Of a stretch of DNA of 64,000 bases, positions 16,356 through 26,807 are shown piece after piece. The translations under genes and the position numbers were made by a program. Below the pieces are notes generated by a model, which did no database searches, was not told the origin of the DNA, and was given only the letters and a program-made list of their open reading frames with translations. The DNA comes from RBC038 sp041390625. Lineage in GTDB: Bacteria > Chloroflexota > Dehalococcoidia > UBA2979. The stretch spans positions 244,983 to 308,982 of the forward strand of contig JAWKPM010000002.1 in the NCBI GenBank assembly GCA_041390625.1. Reading direction: 5' to 3'. How positions within the stretch are numbered: the stretch's first letter is position 1; each line of letters begins with the position of its first letter.

Positions 16356-16440
16356 CGACGTGCACGGGAAAAATCCCAGTGGGACGCAGATAGACCCTTA
16401 CGGGTCGCCTACGTTTCGCACACCGTGTCTCGAGCGCTCT
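16356..16440 (-). ncRNA. Candidate structured 5' leader of the HD-GYP gene
   Basis: A less GC-rich spacer with nested complementarity. The outer arms CACGG (16363-16367) and CCGTG (16423-16427) can pair. Inside are GACCC/GGGTC around TTAC (16393-16406) and GGGA/TCCC (16366-16377), or alternatively CCC/GGG around AGT. The plus strand contains GTGGGACGCA and CGCCTACG, faintly like the cyclic-di-GMP-I riboswitch core, but that strand leads away from the HD-GYP gene into dgt antisense. It may be an RNA element or only a promoter region. Confidence 0.25.
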
Positions 16441-16457
16441 GAGGTGGCCCGTCCGAG

Positions 16458-17495
16458 CTACACGAGCCCGAGATCGCGGGCGAGGCGGAGGGCGTAGCCG
16501 TCGGTCATGCCGCTGACGAAGTCGGCGGCGCGGCGCCAGGGTGGGTCGTCAGGGAGGGACCAGCCGGAGATGCGGTCGGGATGCGCCTGGAAGTGGGCGA
16601 AGAGGGCACGGACGACCGCCTGACCCTCGCGGGCCTGCCGGAGCGTGGGCTCGGCCATGTAGACGCGTTCGAACATAAAGGAGCGCAAGGCGTCAGTGGC
16701 GGCCAGCACCTCGGCGCTGAGCTCGAGGCGGCGCGGGGCCTCCTCGAGGGCGGCGGGCATCGAGGCGGTCACGCAGTCGGTGACGAGCGTGCCGACGCGC
16801 GTCGAGTGGTCGTGGCCGAGGACGTCGAGGGCGAGGGGCGGCAGATAGGCCTCGGTGATGAGGCCGGCGCGGACGGCGTCCTGGATGTCGTGGTTCAGAT
16901 AGGCGATCGAGTCGGCGAGCTTCACGATCTGGCCCTCGAGGGTGGAGGCGACACCCCAGGCCTCGGCGGCGACAGACTCGCGCACCTTCGAGTGCATCAG
17001 AATGCCCTCGCGGGTCTCCGGCATCAGGTTCAGACCTTGCCCATCGTGCTCGAGGCGCTCGACGATGCGGAGGGACTGTTCGTTGTGGCGAAAGCCCTCG
17101 GGCAGGAGCTCGGCGAGGGTCTCCTCGCCGGCGTGGCCGAAGGGCGTGTGTCCGAGGTCGTGGGCGAGCGCGACGGCCTCGGTGAGGTCCTCGTTGAGGT
17201 TCAGGGCGCGGGCGATCGTCCTCGCGACCTGCTGCACCTCGATGGTGTGGGTCATGCGGGTCACGACGTGGTCGGAGTCGGGAGCGACGAAGACCTGGGT
17301 CTTGTGCTTCAGACGCCGGAACGCGCGGGTGTGGATGATGCGGTCGCGGTCGCGCTGGAACTCGAGACGAAGCGGATCGGGCGGCTCCGGGCGGTCACGG
17401 CCGGCGGAATCACGCTCGCGAGCGGCCGCGGGGGCGAGGGCGGCCTCGCGCGCCTCGAGGGTTCGTCGGACGTCGGTGGGGGCGCCGGCGGGCAT
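16458..17495 (-). CDS. dgt: Deoxyguanosinetriphosphate triphosphohydrolase-like protein
   Basis: 345 residues; HD-superfamily dNTPase releasing deoxynucleoside and tripolyphosphate. The N-terminal motif FQRDRDRIIHTRAFRRLKHK is the dNTPase signature. The HD metal site is visible as RMTHTIEV and AHDLGHTPFGHAGE, and the fourth ligand as LADSIAYLNHD. It matches the non-allosteric dGTPase-like family (about 340-380 residues) rather than E. coli Dgt (505). The start is ATG 17495 (MPAGAPTDVRR), not a 53-codon upstream extension, because a TACACT box lies six bases before it and there is no SD. Confidence 0.88.
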   Translation of the reverse strand: MPAGAPTDVRRTLEAREAALAPAAARERDSAGRDRPEPPDPLRLEFQRDRDRIIHTRAFRRLKHKTQVFVAPDSDHVVTRMTHTIEVQQVARTIARALNLNEDLTEAVALAHDLGHTPFGHAGEETLAELLPEGFRHNEQSLRIVERLEHDGQGLNLMPETREGILMHSKVRESVAAEAWGVASTLEGQIVKLADSIAYLNHDIQDAVRAGLITEAYLPPLALDVLGHDHSTRVGTLVTDCVTASMPAALEEAPRRLELSAEVLAATDALRSFMFERVYMAEPTLRQAREGQAVVRALFAHFQAHPDRISGWSLPDDPPWRRAADFVSGMTDGYALRLARDLGLV

Positions 17496-17501
17496 GGCGC
17501 C

Positions 17502-17507
17502 AGTGTA
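17502..17507 (-). promoter_or_regulatory. -10 box of leaderless dgt
   Basis: Minus-strand TACACT, six bases (GGCGCC), then ATG at 17495. It has the same geometry as pcrA, mazG, moeA and pheS. Confidence 0.55.
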
Positions 17508-17593
17508 GCCGTCGTGCGCCTCGGGGCAGGGCCTCGGGGCGTCCTTACGCGCCTGAGACGGAGCATTGAAGTTCTGCTCAAGGCCGGTGGGCC

Positions 17594-17599
17594 TATAAT
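17594..17599 (+). promoter_or_regulatory. -10 box of ppdK
   Basis: Consensus TATAAT about 155 bases before the ppdK ATG, giving a leader of about 150 nt. A TTGAAG at 17566-17571 is 22 bases upstream, too far for a standard -35. No riboswitch family is recognised in the leader. Confidence 0.5.
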
Positions 17600-17752
17600 C
17601 CGGGGTGGCGGGGGCCGTGTCGCCGGCTATCTCGCACCCTTTTGTCTCGTGCATGCGCGCACTCGCGGACTGGACGTCGAGTGATCGCGCGCCCGAGACG
17701 GACGCTCGCCCTGGGCGCCTGCCGGCGCCTCGTTGCCTCGAGGAGACCGACC

Positions 17753-20512
17753 ATGACGACCGTATCCGAGGAGCCCGGCGCCGCCGGTGCCAGCGCGCTG
17801 TCCGAGAAGCAGGTCTACCTGTTCGGTGACGGTCGTGCCGAGGCGAGCGCGCAGATGCGCAACCTCCTCGGCGGGAAGGGCGCCGGCCTCGCGGAGATGA
17901 GCAACGTCGGGATCCCGGTGCCGCCGGGGTTCACGATCACGACCGAGGTCTGCAACGAGTTCTACCGCCTCGGGCGGCAGTACCCGGAGGGCCTCGACGA
18001 GCAGGTGCGGGCCGGCGTGGCGCACATCGAGCAGATCGTCGGCGCGGGCTTCGGCGACGCGGAGAACCCGGCACTGGTCTCGGTGCGGTCAGGCGCGCGC
18101 GTCTCGATGCCGGGCATGATGGACACGGTCCTGAACCTCGGGCTGAACGACGTCACCGTCGAGGGGCTCGCCAAGCGTTCGGGCAACGAGCGGTTCGCGT
18201 ACGACTCGTACCGCCGCTTCGTCTCGATGTACGGCGACGTCGTCCTCGGGATGGAGCGCGACGCGGAGAGCGACGAAGACCCCTTCGAGCGGCTGCTCGA
18301 AGCGAAGAAGCGTGATCGGGGCGTGCGTCTCGACACCGAGCTCGACGCAGCGGCGCTCAAGGAGCTGGTCGGCGAGTTCAAGGGCGCGATCAAGCAGCAG
18401 CTGGGCATCGACTTCCCGGACGACCCGTGGGCGCAGCTCTGGGGCGCCATCGGGGCGGTGTTCAACTCGTGGCAGAACCCTCGGGCAGTCGTCTATCGCG
18501 AGCGGTATGGCTACCCGGCGAGCTGGGGCACGGCCGTCAACGTGCAGGCGATGGTGTTCGGGAACCTCGGTGAGGACTGCGCCACGGGCGTCGTCTTCAC
18601 TCGAAACGCCGCGACCGGCGAGGCGCTGCTGTCGGGCGAGTTCCTCGTGAATGCGCAAGGCGAGGACGTCGTGGCCGGCATTCGAACGCCGCAGCCGATC
18701 CTCGCATCCGAGCGACAGGCGGGGGACCCGCCGTCCCTCGAGGAGGCGATGCCGCAGGCGTATGCGGAGCTGGCAGAGGCGTGCGCGCGCCTCGAGGACC
18801 ACTTCGGAGACATGCAGGACATCGAGTTCACGGTCCAGCAGCGCAAGCTGTGGATCTTGCAGACGCGGTCGGGCAAGCGCACCGGCCAGGCGATGGTCAA
18901 GATCGCGCACGACTTCGTGACCGAGGGCAAGATCGACCGGCGCACGGCGATCGAGCGTCAGGACCCCGAGCAGCTCGACGAGTTGCTGCACCCGGTCTTC
19001 GACTCGGGGGCGCCGCGCGAGGTGATCGCGACCGGCCTCGCGGCCTCGCCCGGCGCGGCGGTGGGCCGCGTCGTGTTCTCGGCGGACGAGGCGGCGGAGT
19101 GGGCGGCGCGGGGCGAGGCCGTGATCCTCGTGCGGACGGAGACGAGCCCGGAGGACATCCAGGGCATGATCGCGTCTCGGGGCATCCTCACCGCGCGCGG
19201 CGGCATGACCTCGCATGCGGCTGTGGTGGCGCGCGGCATGGGCAAGTGCTGCGTCACCGGCTGCTCCGAGATCGAGATCGACTACCAGCGCGGGCAGTTC
19301 ACGGTGCAGCAGGACGGCAAGCGCCTCGTGGTGCAGCGAGGCGACACGGTGTCCATCGATGGATCGACAGGCGAGGTGATGCTCGGGGAGCTGCCGCTCC
19401 TCGATCCCGAGCTGCCGACCGAGTACACGGAGCTCATGCAGTGGGCGGACCATCTCCGCACGCTGAAGGTTCGCGCGAACGCGGACACGCCTGAGGACGC
19501 GGCCCGCGCGCGCGGGTTCGGCGCCGAAGGCATCGGCCTGTGCCGCACGGAGCACATGTTCTTCGACCAGGAGCGCATCCTGGCCGTGCGACAGATGCTG
19601 CTGTCGGACGACGAGGAGGCTCGGCGCGACGCGCTGGGCAAGATCCTGCCGATGCAGCGCGAGGACTTCATCGGGATCCTGCGCGCGATGGCGGGACTGC
19701 CGGTCACGATTCGATTGCTCGACCCGCCGCTGCACGAGTTCCTGCCTCGGAAGGACCAGCGGGCGGAGATCGACGAGGTGGCGCACGCGCTGCACGTGAC
19801 GTTCAACGACGTGGTGCAGCGCATCGAGAACCTCGAAGAGGCGAACCCGATGCTTGGGCATCGCGGCGTGCGCCTCGCGGTGACGTTCCCGGAGATCGCG
19901 GAGATGCAGGTGCGGGCCATCATGGAGGCCGCCTGCATGCTGACGCGGGAGGGCCTCGAGGTCCTGCCCGAGATCATGATCCCGCTCGTCGGCGTCGAGC
20001 ACGAGCTCTCGCGACTGCGCGAGCTTGCCGAGCGCGTGGCGGAGCAGGTCATCGAGGAGCGGGGGGTACGGCCGGCGTACACCATCGGGACGATGATCGA
20101 GCTGCCTCGAGCGTGCGTCATCGCGGATCGCATCGCGGAGCACGCCGACTTCTTCTCCTTCGGCACGAACGACCTGACGCAGACGACCTTCGGCCTGAGC
20201 CGCGACGACGCGGGCCGCTTCCTGCCGGACTACGTCTCGCAGGGGCTGCTGGCGGCCGACCCGTTCGTCGAGCTCGACACGGTGGGTGTCGGCGGCCTCG
20301 TGCAGATGGGCATCGAGCGTGGGCGCTCGGTGAAGCCGGGCCTGAAGGTGGGTATCTGCGGCGAGCACGGCGGCGACCCGCCCTCGATCGCGTTCTTCAA
20401 CGCGAACGGGTTCGACTACGTCTCGTGCTCGCCGTACCGGGTGCCGATTGCGCGCCTCGCGGCGGCGCAGGCGGCGATCGCCTCGAAGGGGCGGCGGGAC
20501 GGCGAGGACTAG
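17753..20512 (+). CDS. ppdK: Pyruvate, phosphate dikinase
   Basis: 919 residues; interconverts pyruvate + ATP + Pi and PEP + AMP + PPi, for gluconeogenesis or pyrophosphate-linked glycolysis. Visible are the N-terminal ATP-grasp start (YLFGDG...NLLGGKGAGLAEM), the phosphohistidine swivel loop GGMTSHAAVVARGMGK (His488), and the C-terminal PEP/pyruvate barrel with GTNDLTQTTFG, GICGEHGGDP and the catalytic cysteine in YVSCSPYRVP. The length matches the bacterial enzyme. The ATG has GAGGAG eight bases upstream; a 37-codon in-frame extension exists but is unneeded. Its Leu and Pro codons show well the CCTCG preference described in the findings. Confidence 0.97.
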   Translation: MTTVSEEPGAAGASALSEKQVYLFGDGRAEASAQMRNLLGGKGAGLAEMSNVGIPVPPGFTITTEVCNEFYRLGRQYPEGLDEQVRAGVAHIEQIVGAGFGDAENPALVSVRSGARVSMPGMMDTVLNLGLNDVTVEGLAKRSGNERFAYDSYRRFVSMYGDVVLGMERDAESDEDPFERLLEAKKRDRGVRLDTELDAAALKELVGEFKGAIKQQLGIDFPDDPWAQLWGAIGAVFNSWQNPRAVVYRERYGYPASWGTAVNVQAMVFGNLGEDCATGVVFTRNAATGEALLSGEFLVNAQGEDVVAGIRTPQPILASERQAGDPPSLEEAMPQAYAELAEACARLEDHFGDMQDIEFTVQQRKLWILQTRSGKRTGQAMVKIAHDFVTEGKIDRRTAIERQDPEQLDELLHPVFDSGAPREVIATGLAASPGAAVGRVVFSADEAAEWAARGEAVILVRTETSPEDIQGMIASRGILTARGGMTSHAAVVARGMGKCCVTGCSEIEIDYQRGQFTVQQDGKRLVVQRGDTVSIDGSTGEVMLGELPLLDPELPTEYTELMQWADHLRTLKVRANADTPEDAARARGFGAEGIGLCRTEHMFFDQERILAVRQMLLSDDEEARRDALGKILPMQREDFIGILRAMAGLPVTIRLLDPPLHEFLPRKDQRAEIDEVAHALHVTFNDVVQRIENLEEANPMLGHRGVRLAVTFPEIAEMQVRAIMEAACMLTREGLEVLPEIMIPLVGVEHELSRLRELAERVAEQVIEERGVRPAYTIGTMIELPRACVIADRIAEHADFFSFGTNDLTQTTFGLSRDDAGRFLPDYVSQGLLAADPFVELDTVGVGGLVQMGIERGRSVKPGLKVGICGEHGGDPPSIAFFNANGFDYVSCSPYRVPIARLAAAQAAIASKGRRDGED

Positions 20513-20548
20513 GCCGGGCGCGCGCCTCGGGCCTGCGCCAGCGAGAAG

Positions 20549-20917
20549 CTAGGCGGCGAGGCCGGCGACCTCGTAGACGCGGCCGAGGAGCTGGTTCGGG
20601 CTGAACGGCTTGATGAAGTAGTCGTCGGCGCCGGCGGCGCGGCCGCGGGCGACGTCGGCGTCCTGCCCGAGGGCCGTCAGCATCACGATGCGCACGCCCT
20701 CGCCGAGCTCGTCTCGGATGGTGCGACAGGCCTCGAGTCCGTCGACGTTCGGCATGCGGACGTCCAGGATCACGAAGTCCGGCTGATGCTCGCGTGCGCC
20801 CTCGATGGCGGCCTGGCCGTCGGGCACCAGTGTGACCTCGAAACGCGGGTCACGGCTGAGCGTGGCGCGCAGCAGCTCGCGAATCATCGGCTCGTCATCG
20901 GCGATCAGGATCTTCAC
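20549..20917 (-). CDS. Single-domain response regulator (receiver only)
   Basis: 122 residues, only a CheY-like receiver: acidic pocket DDE near residues 7-9, phospho-acceptor Asp in VILDVRMPNVDG (about 52), conserved Thr in MLTALGQ and Lys in YFIKPFSP. No output domain is present. The start is GTG with an excellent ribosome binding site AAGGAGG. It is encoded back to back with two histidine kinases (21088-24071), so it is a likely shuttle or phosphate sink in the same pathway. Confidence 0.9.
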   Translation of the reverse strand: MKILIADDEPMIRELLRATLSRDPRFEVTLVPDGQAAIEGAREHQPDFVILDVRMPNVDGLEACRTIRDELGEGVRIVMLTALGQDADVARGRAAGADDYFIKPFSPNQLLGRVYEVAGLAA

Positions 20918-21087
20918 GGTGTCCGCCTCCTTGCGCGTCCGAAAGGATTCTCGGCGGGTTGCGGCTGATCCGCAGGGGCGCTTGAGACGAGCTGGCGGGT
21001 ACGGGTTTCCCCGAATGCGTCGACGATCACCACTGAACCCAGGTCGTGCTCCGGCGCGGCCCCGGCACTCGTGTGACCGGTCTGAGC

Positions 21088-22755
21088 ATGGAGGCTCCGA
21101 CGTTGCATCCGTTGCTCGCGAAACAACTGCGGCAGGCGGGCCTCGACCCGGAGGCGCCCGGGCCGGACCTCGCGCGTGTGATCGACGCCGTGGACGCAGC
21201 GTACGTCGCGGCGGATGCGGAACGCGACGACCTCGGACGCCTGTTGGCGGCGACCTCGGGCGACCTCGCGGCCGTCGACAACATCCTCGGGGAGGCGCTG
21301 CGCGACGCCCGCGAGAGCAGCCGCCGGCTGGGCACCCTGATCGAGAACAGCACCAGCGGGATCATGACCATCGATGCCGATGGTCTCATTCGCATGGCCA
21401 ACCCGACGGCGTGCGCGGTGCTCGGGTGGGACGCCACCGCGGTAGCGGGCCAGCCGCTGATCTCGTTCCTCGCGGCGGGCGAAGAAGGGCGGGTCGAGGC
21501 GCGCCTCGAGGCCCTGTTCTCCGGGAGGTATCGCGCGGCGGGCCGCGACCTTCACATTCAGCGGCCGGACGGGGTGGAGCGCGTGGTGCGGGTTTCCACA
21601 ACGCGCATCGACGACTCCTCCGCCGACGTGGTGCTGGTGGAGTTCCAGGACGTGACCGAGCGCCTGGAGGCGCAGCGCGTCCAACGGCAGCTGCACGAAT
21701 TCGAAGAGCAGCACCGGCGCCTGGAGGCGATGGCGAATAGCCTCTCGGCAGGGCTGATGCTGACGGACGCTGACCACCTCGTGACGTTCGTGAACCCGAT
21801 CTTCTGCGAGCTGTTCGGGTTCGATGGGTGCCCGACGTATCCCTCGATCGCCGAGACGGCCGAGATGCTGGACGCGACGCTGCTGCCGGGGGAGCGGGTG
21901 GCCGCACTGGTGGGGGACGACGATGTCCTCGATGGGCGCCGGGACATCGAGGTGCGGAGCCGCAGCACGGGTCGCTACCTCAAGGTCACGCGCTTCGACG
22001 TGCGCGGGGCGGACGGGGCCGGGCTGGGCATGGGGCTCATGGTCCTCGACGTCACGGCGGTGCGGCTGGCCGAGGACCGGATGACCGAGTTCGTGAGCCT
22101 CGCCTCGCACGAGCTGATGACGCCGCTGACCGGCATCATCGGCTACGCGCACCTGCTGGCGGAGGCCGAACAGGGCACCGAGCACGGAGTGTGGGCCGCC
22201 CACATCGTGCGCGAGGCGGAGCGCCTGGACGCGACGGTCAGCGAGCTGCTGACGACGGCGCGCCTGGCCGGGGAGCTCGACTTCATCCTCGAGCCGACGG
22301 ACGTCGGCGAGCTGCTGGAGTCGGCGGTGACGGCCTCGACGGGCGCCTCGCGCGGGACGATCGGCCTGGAGATCGAGCCGTCGCTCAGCGTGTACGCCGA
22401 CGCGCCTCGGCTGCGCGAGGTGGTGGACAACCTCGTCAGCAACGCGATCAAGTACTCGCCGTCCGGCGCCGAGATCCGCGTGACCGCTCACCGCGCCGAT
22501 GGCGGCATCGTCCTCGCGGTGGCGGACCGCGGGCACGGAATCCCGCCCGAGGACCTGCCTCGGATCTTCGAGCGCTTCTTCCGGTCGCGCGACGCGTCCG
22601 AGTCGGGTGTGCGCGGGACGGGACTCGGGCTGTACATCGTGCGTGGGTTCGTCGAGCGGATGGGCGGGCGGGTCAGCGTGCAGAGCGAGCCGGGCGTCGG
22701 ATCGACGTTCTCGGTGTGGATGCCGAGCGTGCCGGCGTGGGAGGTGGCGGCATGA
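21088..22755 (+). CDS. Soluble PAS-domain sensor histidine kinase
   Basis: 555 residues with no transmembrane helix. A coiled N-terminal region is followed by two PAS domains (about 85-200: LIENSTSGIMTIDADGLIRMANP; about 215-325: MANSLSAGLMLTDADHL). The HisKA helix carries SLASHELMTPL with the phospho-acceptor His. The HATPase domain has DNLVSNAIKYS (N box), ADRGHGIPPEDLPRIF (G1/F) and GTGLGLYIV (G2). Its stop overlaps the next kinase gene (ATGA). ATG 21088 is preferred, but no SD is seen and upstream GTG codons are possible. Confidence 0.88.
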   Translation: MEAPTLHPLLAKQLRQAGLDPEAPGPDLARVIDAVDAAYVAADAERDDLGRLLAATSGDLAAVDNILGEALRDARESSRRLGTLIENSTSGIMTIDADGLIRMANPTACAVLGWDATAVAGQPLISFLAAGEEGRVEARLEALFSGRYRAAGRDLHIQRPDGVERVVRVSTTRIDDSSADVVLVEFQDVTERLEAQRVQRQLHEFEEQHRRLEAMANSLSAGLMLTDADHLVTFVNPIFCELFGFDGCPTYPSIAETAEMLDATLLPGERVAALVGDDDVLDGRRDIEVRSRSTGRYLKVTRFDVRGADGAGLGMGLMVLDVTAVRLAEDRMTEFVSLASHELMTPLTGIIGYAHLLAEAEQGTEHGVWAAHIVREAERLDATVSELLTTARLAGELDFILEPTDVGELLESAVTASTGASRGTIGLEIEPSLSVYADAPRLREVVDNLVSNAIKYSPSGAEIRVTAHRADGGIVLAVADRGHGIPPEDLPRIFERFFRSRDASESGVRGTGLGLYIVRGFVERMGGRVSVQSEPGVGSTFSVWMPSVPAWEVAA

Positions 22756-24071
22756 GCCACCTCGGACGGGCGTTCAACGCGGTCGTGCGCCATGAACGCC
22801 GCACGCAGCTCGTGCAGTGGGGCCTGTTCCTCGCAACGATCTTCGTCGGCTCGTTCATGCTGATGGCCGGCGCGCGCGCATCGGAGCGCGCGGCGCATCT
22901 GGCCACCGAGGTCGTAGATGTGGCGGCCACGCGCGAGCGGCTGGCCGCGCGGTCACTCGGGCTGCCGACCGGCCGCGGGGATCCGCTCGCGGATGCGGTC
23001 GCGCGCGCGGAGCAGCTGCGCCCGCAGCTCGAGGCGGAGCTGGGGCCCGATGGTTCGGCCGACCTCGATGACCTGCTGGAGGGGCTCCAGGTCATCGACG
23101 CGCTTCAGGAAGGCCTCGACGCGAGCGACGCGTCTGCCCTGGGGCAGACGGCGGTGCCGTACTTCGAGGCGAGTCGGACTGTCTCGGCGGCGGCCGATGA
23201 CCTCGTGCGCGAGCTCGCGGGGCGAAGCGCGACGGCGGCGCATATCACCATGCTCGTCGTGATCGGCGGCAGCGTGATGCTCGTCGCGGTGGTCACGTGG
23301 GCGTTCGCGCTCCTCGGTGGCAGTCGACGGCGGGCGGAGGTCATGGCCGCGCGTACCGAGCGTGCGGAGGAACTGGAGCGACTGAAGTCGGAGTTCATCG
23401 CGCTGGCGTCGCACGAGCTGCGGACGCCGCTCACGGGGATGATCGGCTTCTCGCACCTGCTCATCGAGAAGTCCGGGCTCAGCGCCGACGCGCGCGCGTG
23501 GTCGCAGCACATCCACGAGGAATCGCTGCGGCTGAACCACGTTGTCGATCAGCTGCTGCTGGCGGGGGAGCTGGACGCGGGCACGCTGGACCTCGACATC
23601 GCGCCGGTCGACATGGAGGCGCTCATCGCGGACGCGATCGCGCAGGTGGATGAGGACGCCTCCAGCGGCCGGTTCCGCGTCTCGGGCACACCCTCGGTGG
23701 AGGCGCTGGCGGACCAGAAGCACCTGACCACCGTGGTGGCGAGTCTGCTCTCGAACGCCCTGAAGTACGGATCGTCCTCAGAGTCGGTTCAGGTGACGTG
23801 GTCGGCGCCGGGTGACGAGGTCGTGCTGTCCGTGCGGGACCATGGTTCGGGTCTCTCGAGCGAGCAGGCCTCGAGGCTGTTCGACCGCTTCGGGCGGGCC
23901 GACGCGCGTGGGAACCGCCAGGTGCGCGGGCTCGGGATGGGCCTGTTCGTGGCGCGGCGGCTGGTCGAGTCGATGGGCGGATCGATCTCGGTGGCGGCCG
24001 ACGAGGGCGGTGCGACCTTCACGCTGCGGCTGCCCGCGGCCTCGAACGCCGCGGGGCGCGCAGCAGCTTAG
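22752..24071 (+). CDS. Membrane sensor histidine kinase
   Basis: 439 residues. Two transmembrane helices (about 21-42 and 160-185) flank an extracytoplasmic helical sensor region. HisKA has ALASHELRTPLTGMIGF; the HATPase domain has ASLLSNALKYG, VRDHGSGLSSEQASRLFDRF and GLGMGLFVARRL. It is translationally coupled to the preceding PAS kinase by a 4-nt ATGA overlap. The kinase cores are alike, so the pair may have arisen by duplication with different sensor domains. It ends 33 bp from the convergent glmS. Confidence 0.9.
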   Translation: MSHLGRAFNAVVRHERRTQLVQWGLFLATIFVGSFMLMAGARASERAAHLATEVVDVAATRERLAARSLGLPTGRGDPLADAVARAEQLRPQLEAELGPDGSADLDDLLEGLQVIDALQEGLDASDASALGQTAVPYFEASRTVSAAADDLVRELAGRSATAAHITMLVVIGGSVMLVAVVTWAFALLGGSRRRAEVMAARTERAEELERLKSEFIALASHELRTPLTGMIGFSHLLIEKSGLSADARAWSQHIHEESLRLNHVVDQLLLAGELDAGTLDLDIAPVDMEALIADAIAQVDEDASSGRFRVSGTPSVEALADQKHLTTVVASLLSNALKYGSSSESVQVTWSAPGDEVVLSVRDHGSGLSSEQASRLFDRFGRADARGNRQVRGLGMGLFVARRLVESMGGSISVAADEGGATFTLRLPAASNAAGRAAA

Positions 24072-24104
24072 CCTCGAGCGACTCGGTCCGGCCGGGCCGG
24101 GGCG

Positions 24105-25949
<1,845 letters not shown>

Positions 25950-26010
25950 GGTCGTCCCCCTCGATGGCCGTCCCGGCACGCGGGGCAGGGACGGGGAGCC
26001 CGCCGCAGAG

Positions 26011-26016
26011 ATCGTA
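26011..26016 (-). promoter_or_regulatory. Possible -10 box of glmS
   Basis: Minus-strand TACGAT about 60 bases before the glmS ATG. TTGCTT at 26032-26037 is 15 bases upstream and could be a weak -35. Confidence 0.35.
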
Positions 26017-26078
26017 CCGTACCGGCCTCGGAAGCAACGAGTCATAAGAGGATTCGGGGCGGATGTAGCGGTCTCGCG

Positions 26079-26807
26079 TCAGTCCTTCGAGCGGCGGGGG
26101 GCGGTGAGCCGGACCTCGCTGCGGGCGAAGACGACCTTGTCCTCGGAGCCGGGGCCGTAGGCGCCTCGATAGGCCTCGGGGAGCAGCTCGGCGATGCGGC
26201 GCATCACGAAGTCGCTGGCGGCCTCGGCGTGACGCGCGTCGGTCATCTCGGCGGGGAGGTGGAACGGCTCGCCGAAGCGCACATCGAGGCGGATGCGGTC
26301 GCGCCGGAACGGTCGGAAGAAGACGCCCGGGATGCGAATGTCCTCGGTGCCGGTCACGGCAATCGGGACGATCGGGACGCCCGCGAGCAGCGCCACCATG
26401 GCGGCACCGGGGAGGGCGGGTTGCAGGCCGGCACCGTCCTTCGAGCGGGTGCCCTCCGGGAACATCAGCACGGCCTCGCCCTGCTTCAGCAGGTTGCGGG
26501 CGGCTCGGAGCGCGCCGATGTCGGCGGAGTAGCGCCGTACGGGGAACGCGCCGAAGGCCCAGAACCACCAGCCGACGAGCGGCGTCTCGAAGAGGTCGCG
26601 CTTGGCCATCGGGCGGGTGCGGCGCCTCGTGGAGGCCATGACGAGCGGGGGATCGAGGAGGTGGAGGTGGTTCGAGATGAGGATGATGCCGCCCTCGGCG
26701 GGGACGTTGGCGGCATCGCGGACGGTCCAGCGTGCGAAGGTCCACACAACGAGGCGTGTGGCGAGCATGGAGACGGCGAAGACGAGGGCGGATAGCCGCG
26801 CCTTCAC
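26079..26807 (-). CDS. plsC: 1-acyl-sn-glycerol-3-phosphate acyltransferase
   Basis: 242 residues; acylates lysophosphatidate to phosphatidate at the membrane. The HX4D motif is in SNHLHLLDPP (about 46-55) and the second motif is FPEGTRSKDG (about 114-123). An N-terminal hydrophobic helix (LVFAVSMLATRLVVWTFA) anchors it. The start is GTG at 26807, overlapping the stop of the rluB-cmk gene by GTGA. The cmk-plsC order is conserved in several Gram-positive genomes. Confidence 0.9.
   Translation of the reverse strand: MKARLSALVFAVSMLATRLVVWTFARWTVRDAANVPAEGGIILISNHLHLLDPPLVMASTRRRTRPMAKRDLFETPLVGWWFWAFGAFPVRRYSADIGALRAARNLLKQGEAVLMFPEGTRSKDGAGLQPALPGAAMVALLAGVPIVPIAVTGTEDIRIPGVFFRPFRRDRIRLDVRFGEPFHLPAEMTDARHAEAASDFVMRRIAELLPEAYRGAYGPGSEDKVVFARSEVRLTAPRRSKD

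Noticed and set aside
17642..17752. 37-codon in-frame N-terminal extension of ppdK
   Set aside because: The extension is Arg-rich and unlike the family; the ATG at 17753 has a good ribosome binding site and a standard PPDK start.
25950..26010. glmS ribozyme in the glmS leader
   Set aside because: The leader is only about 55 nt and no conserved ribozyme core is seen.
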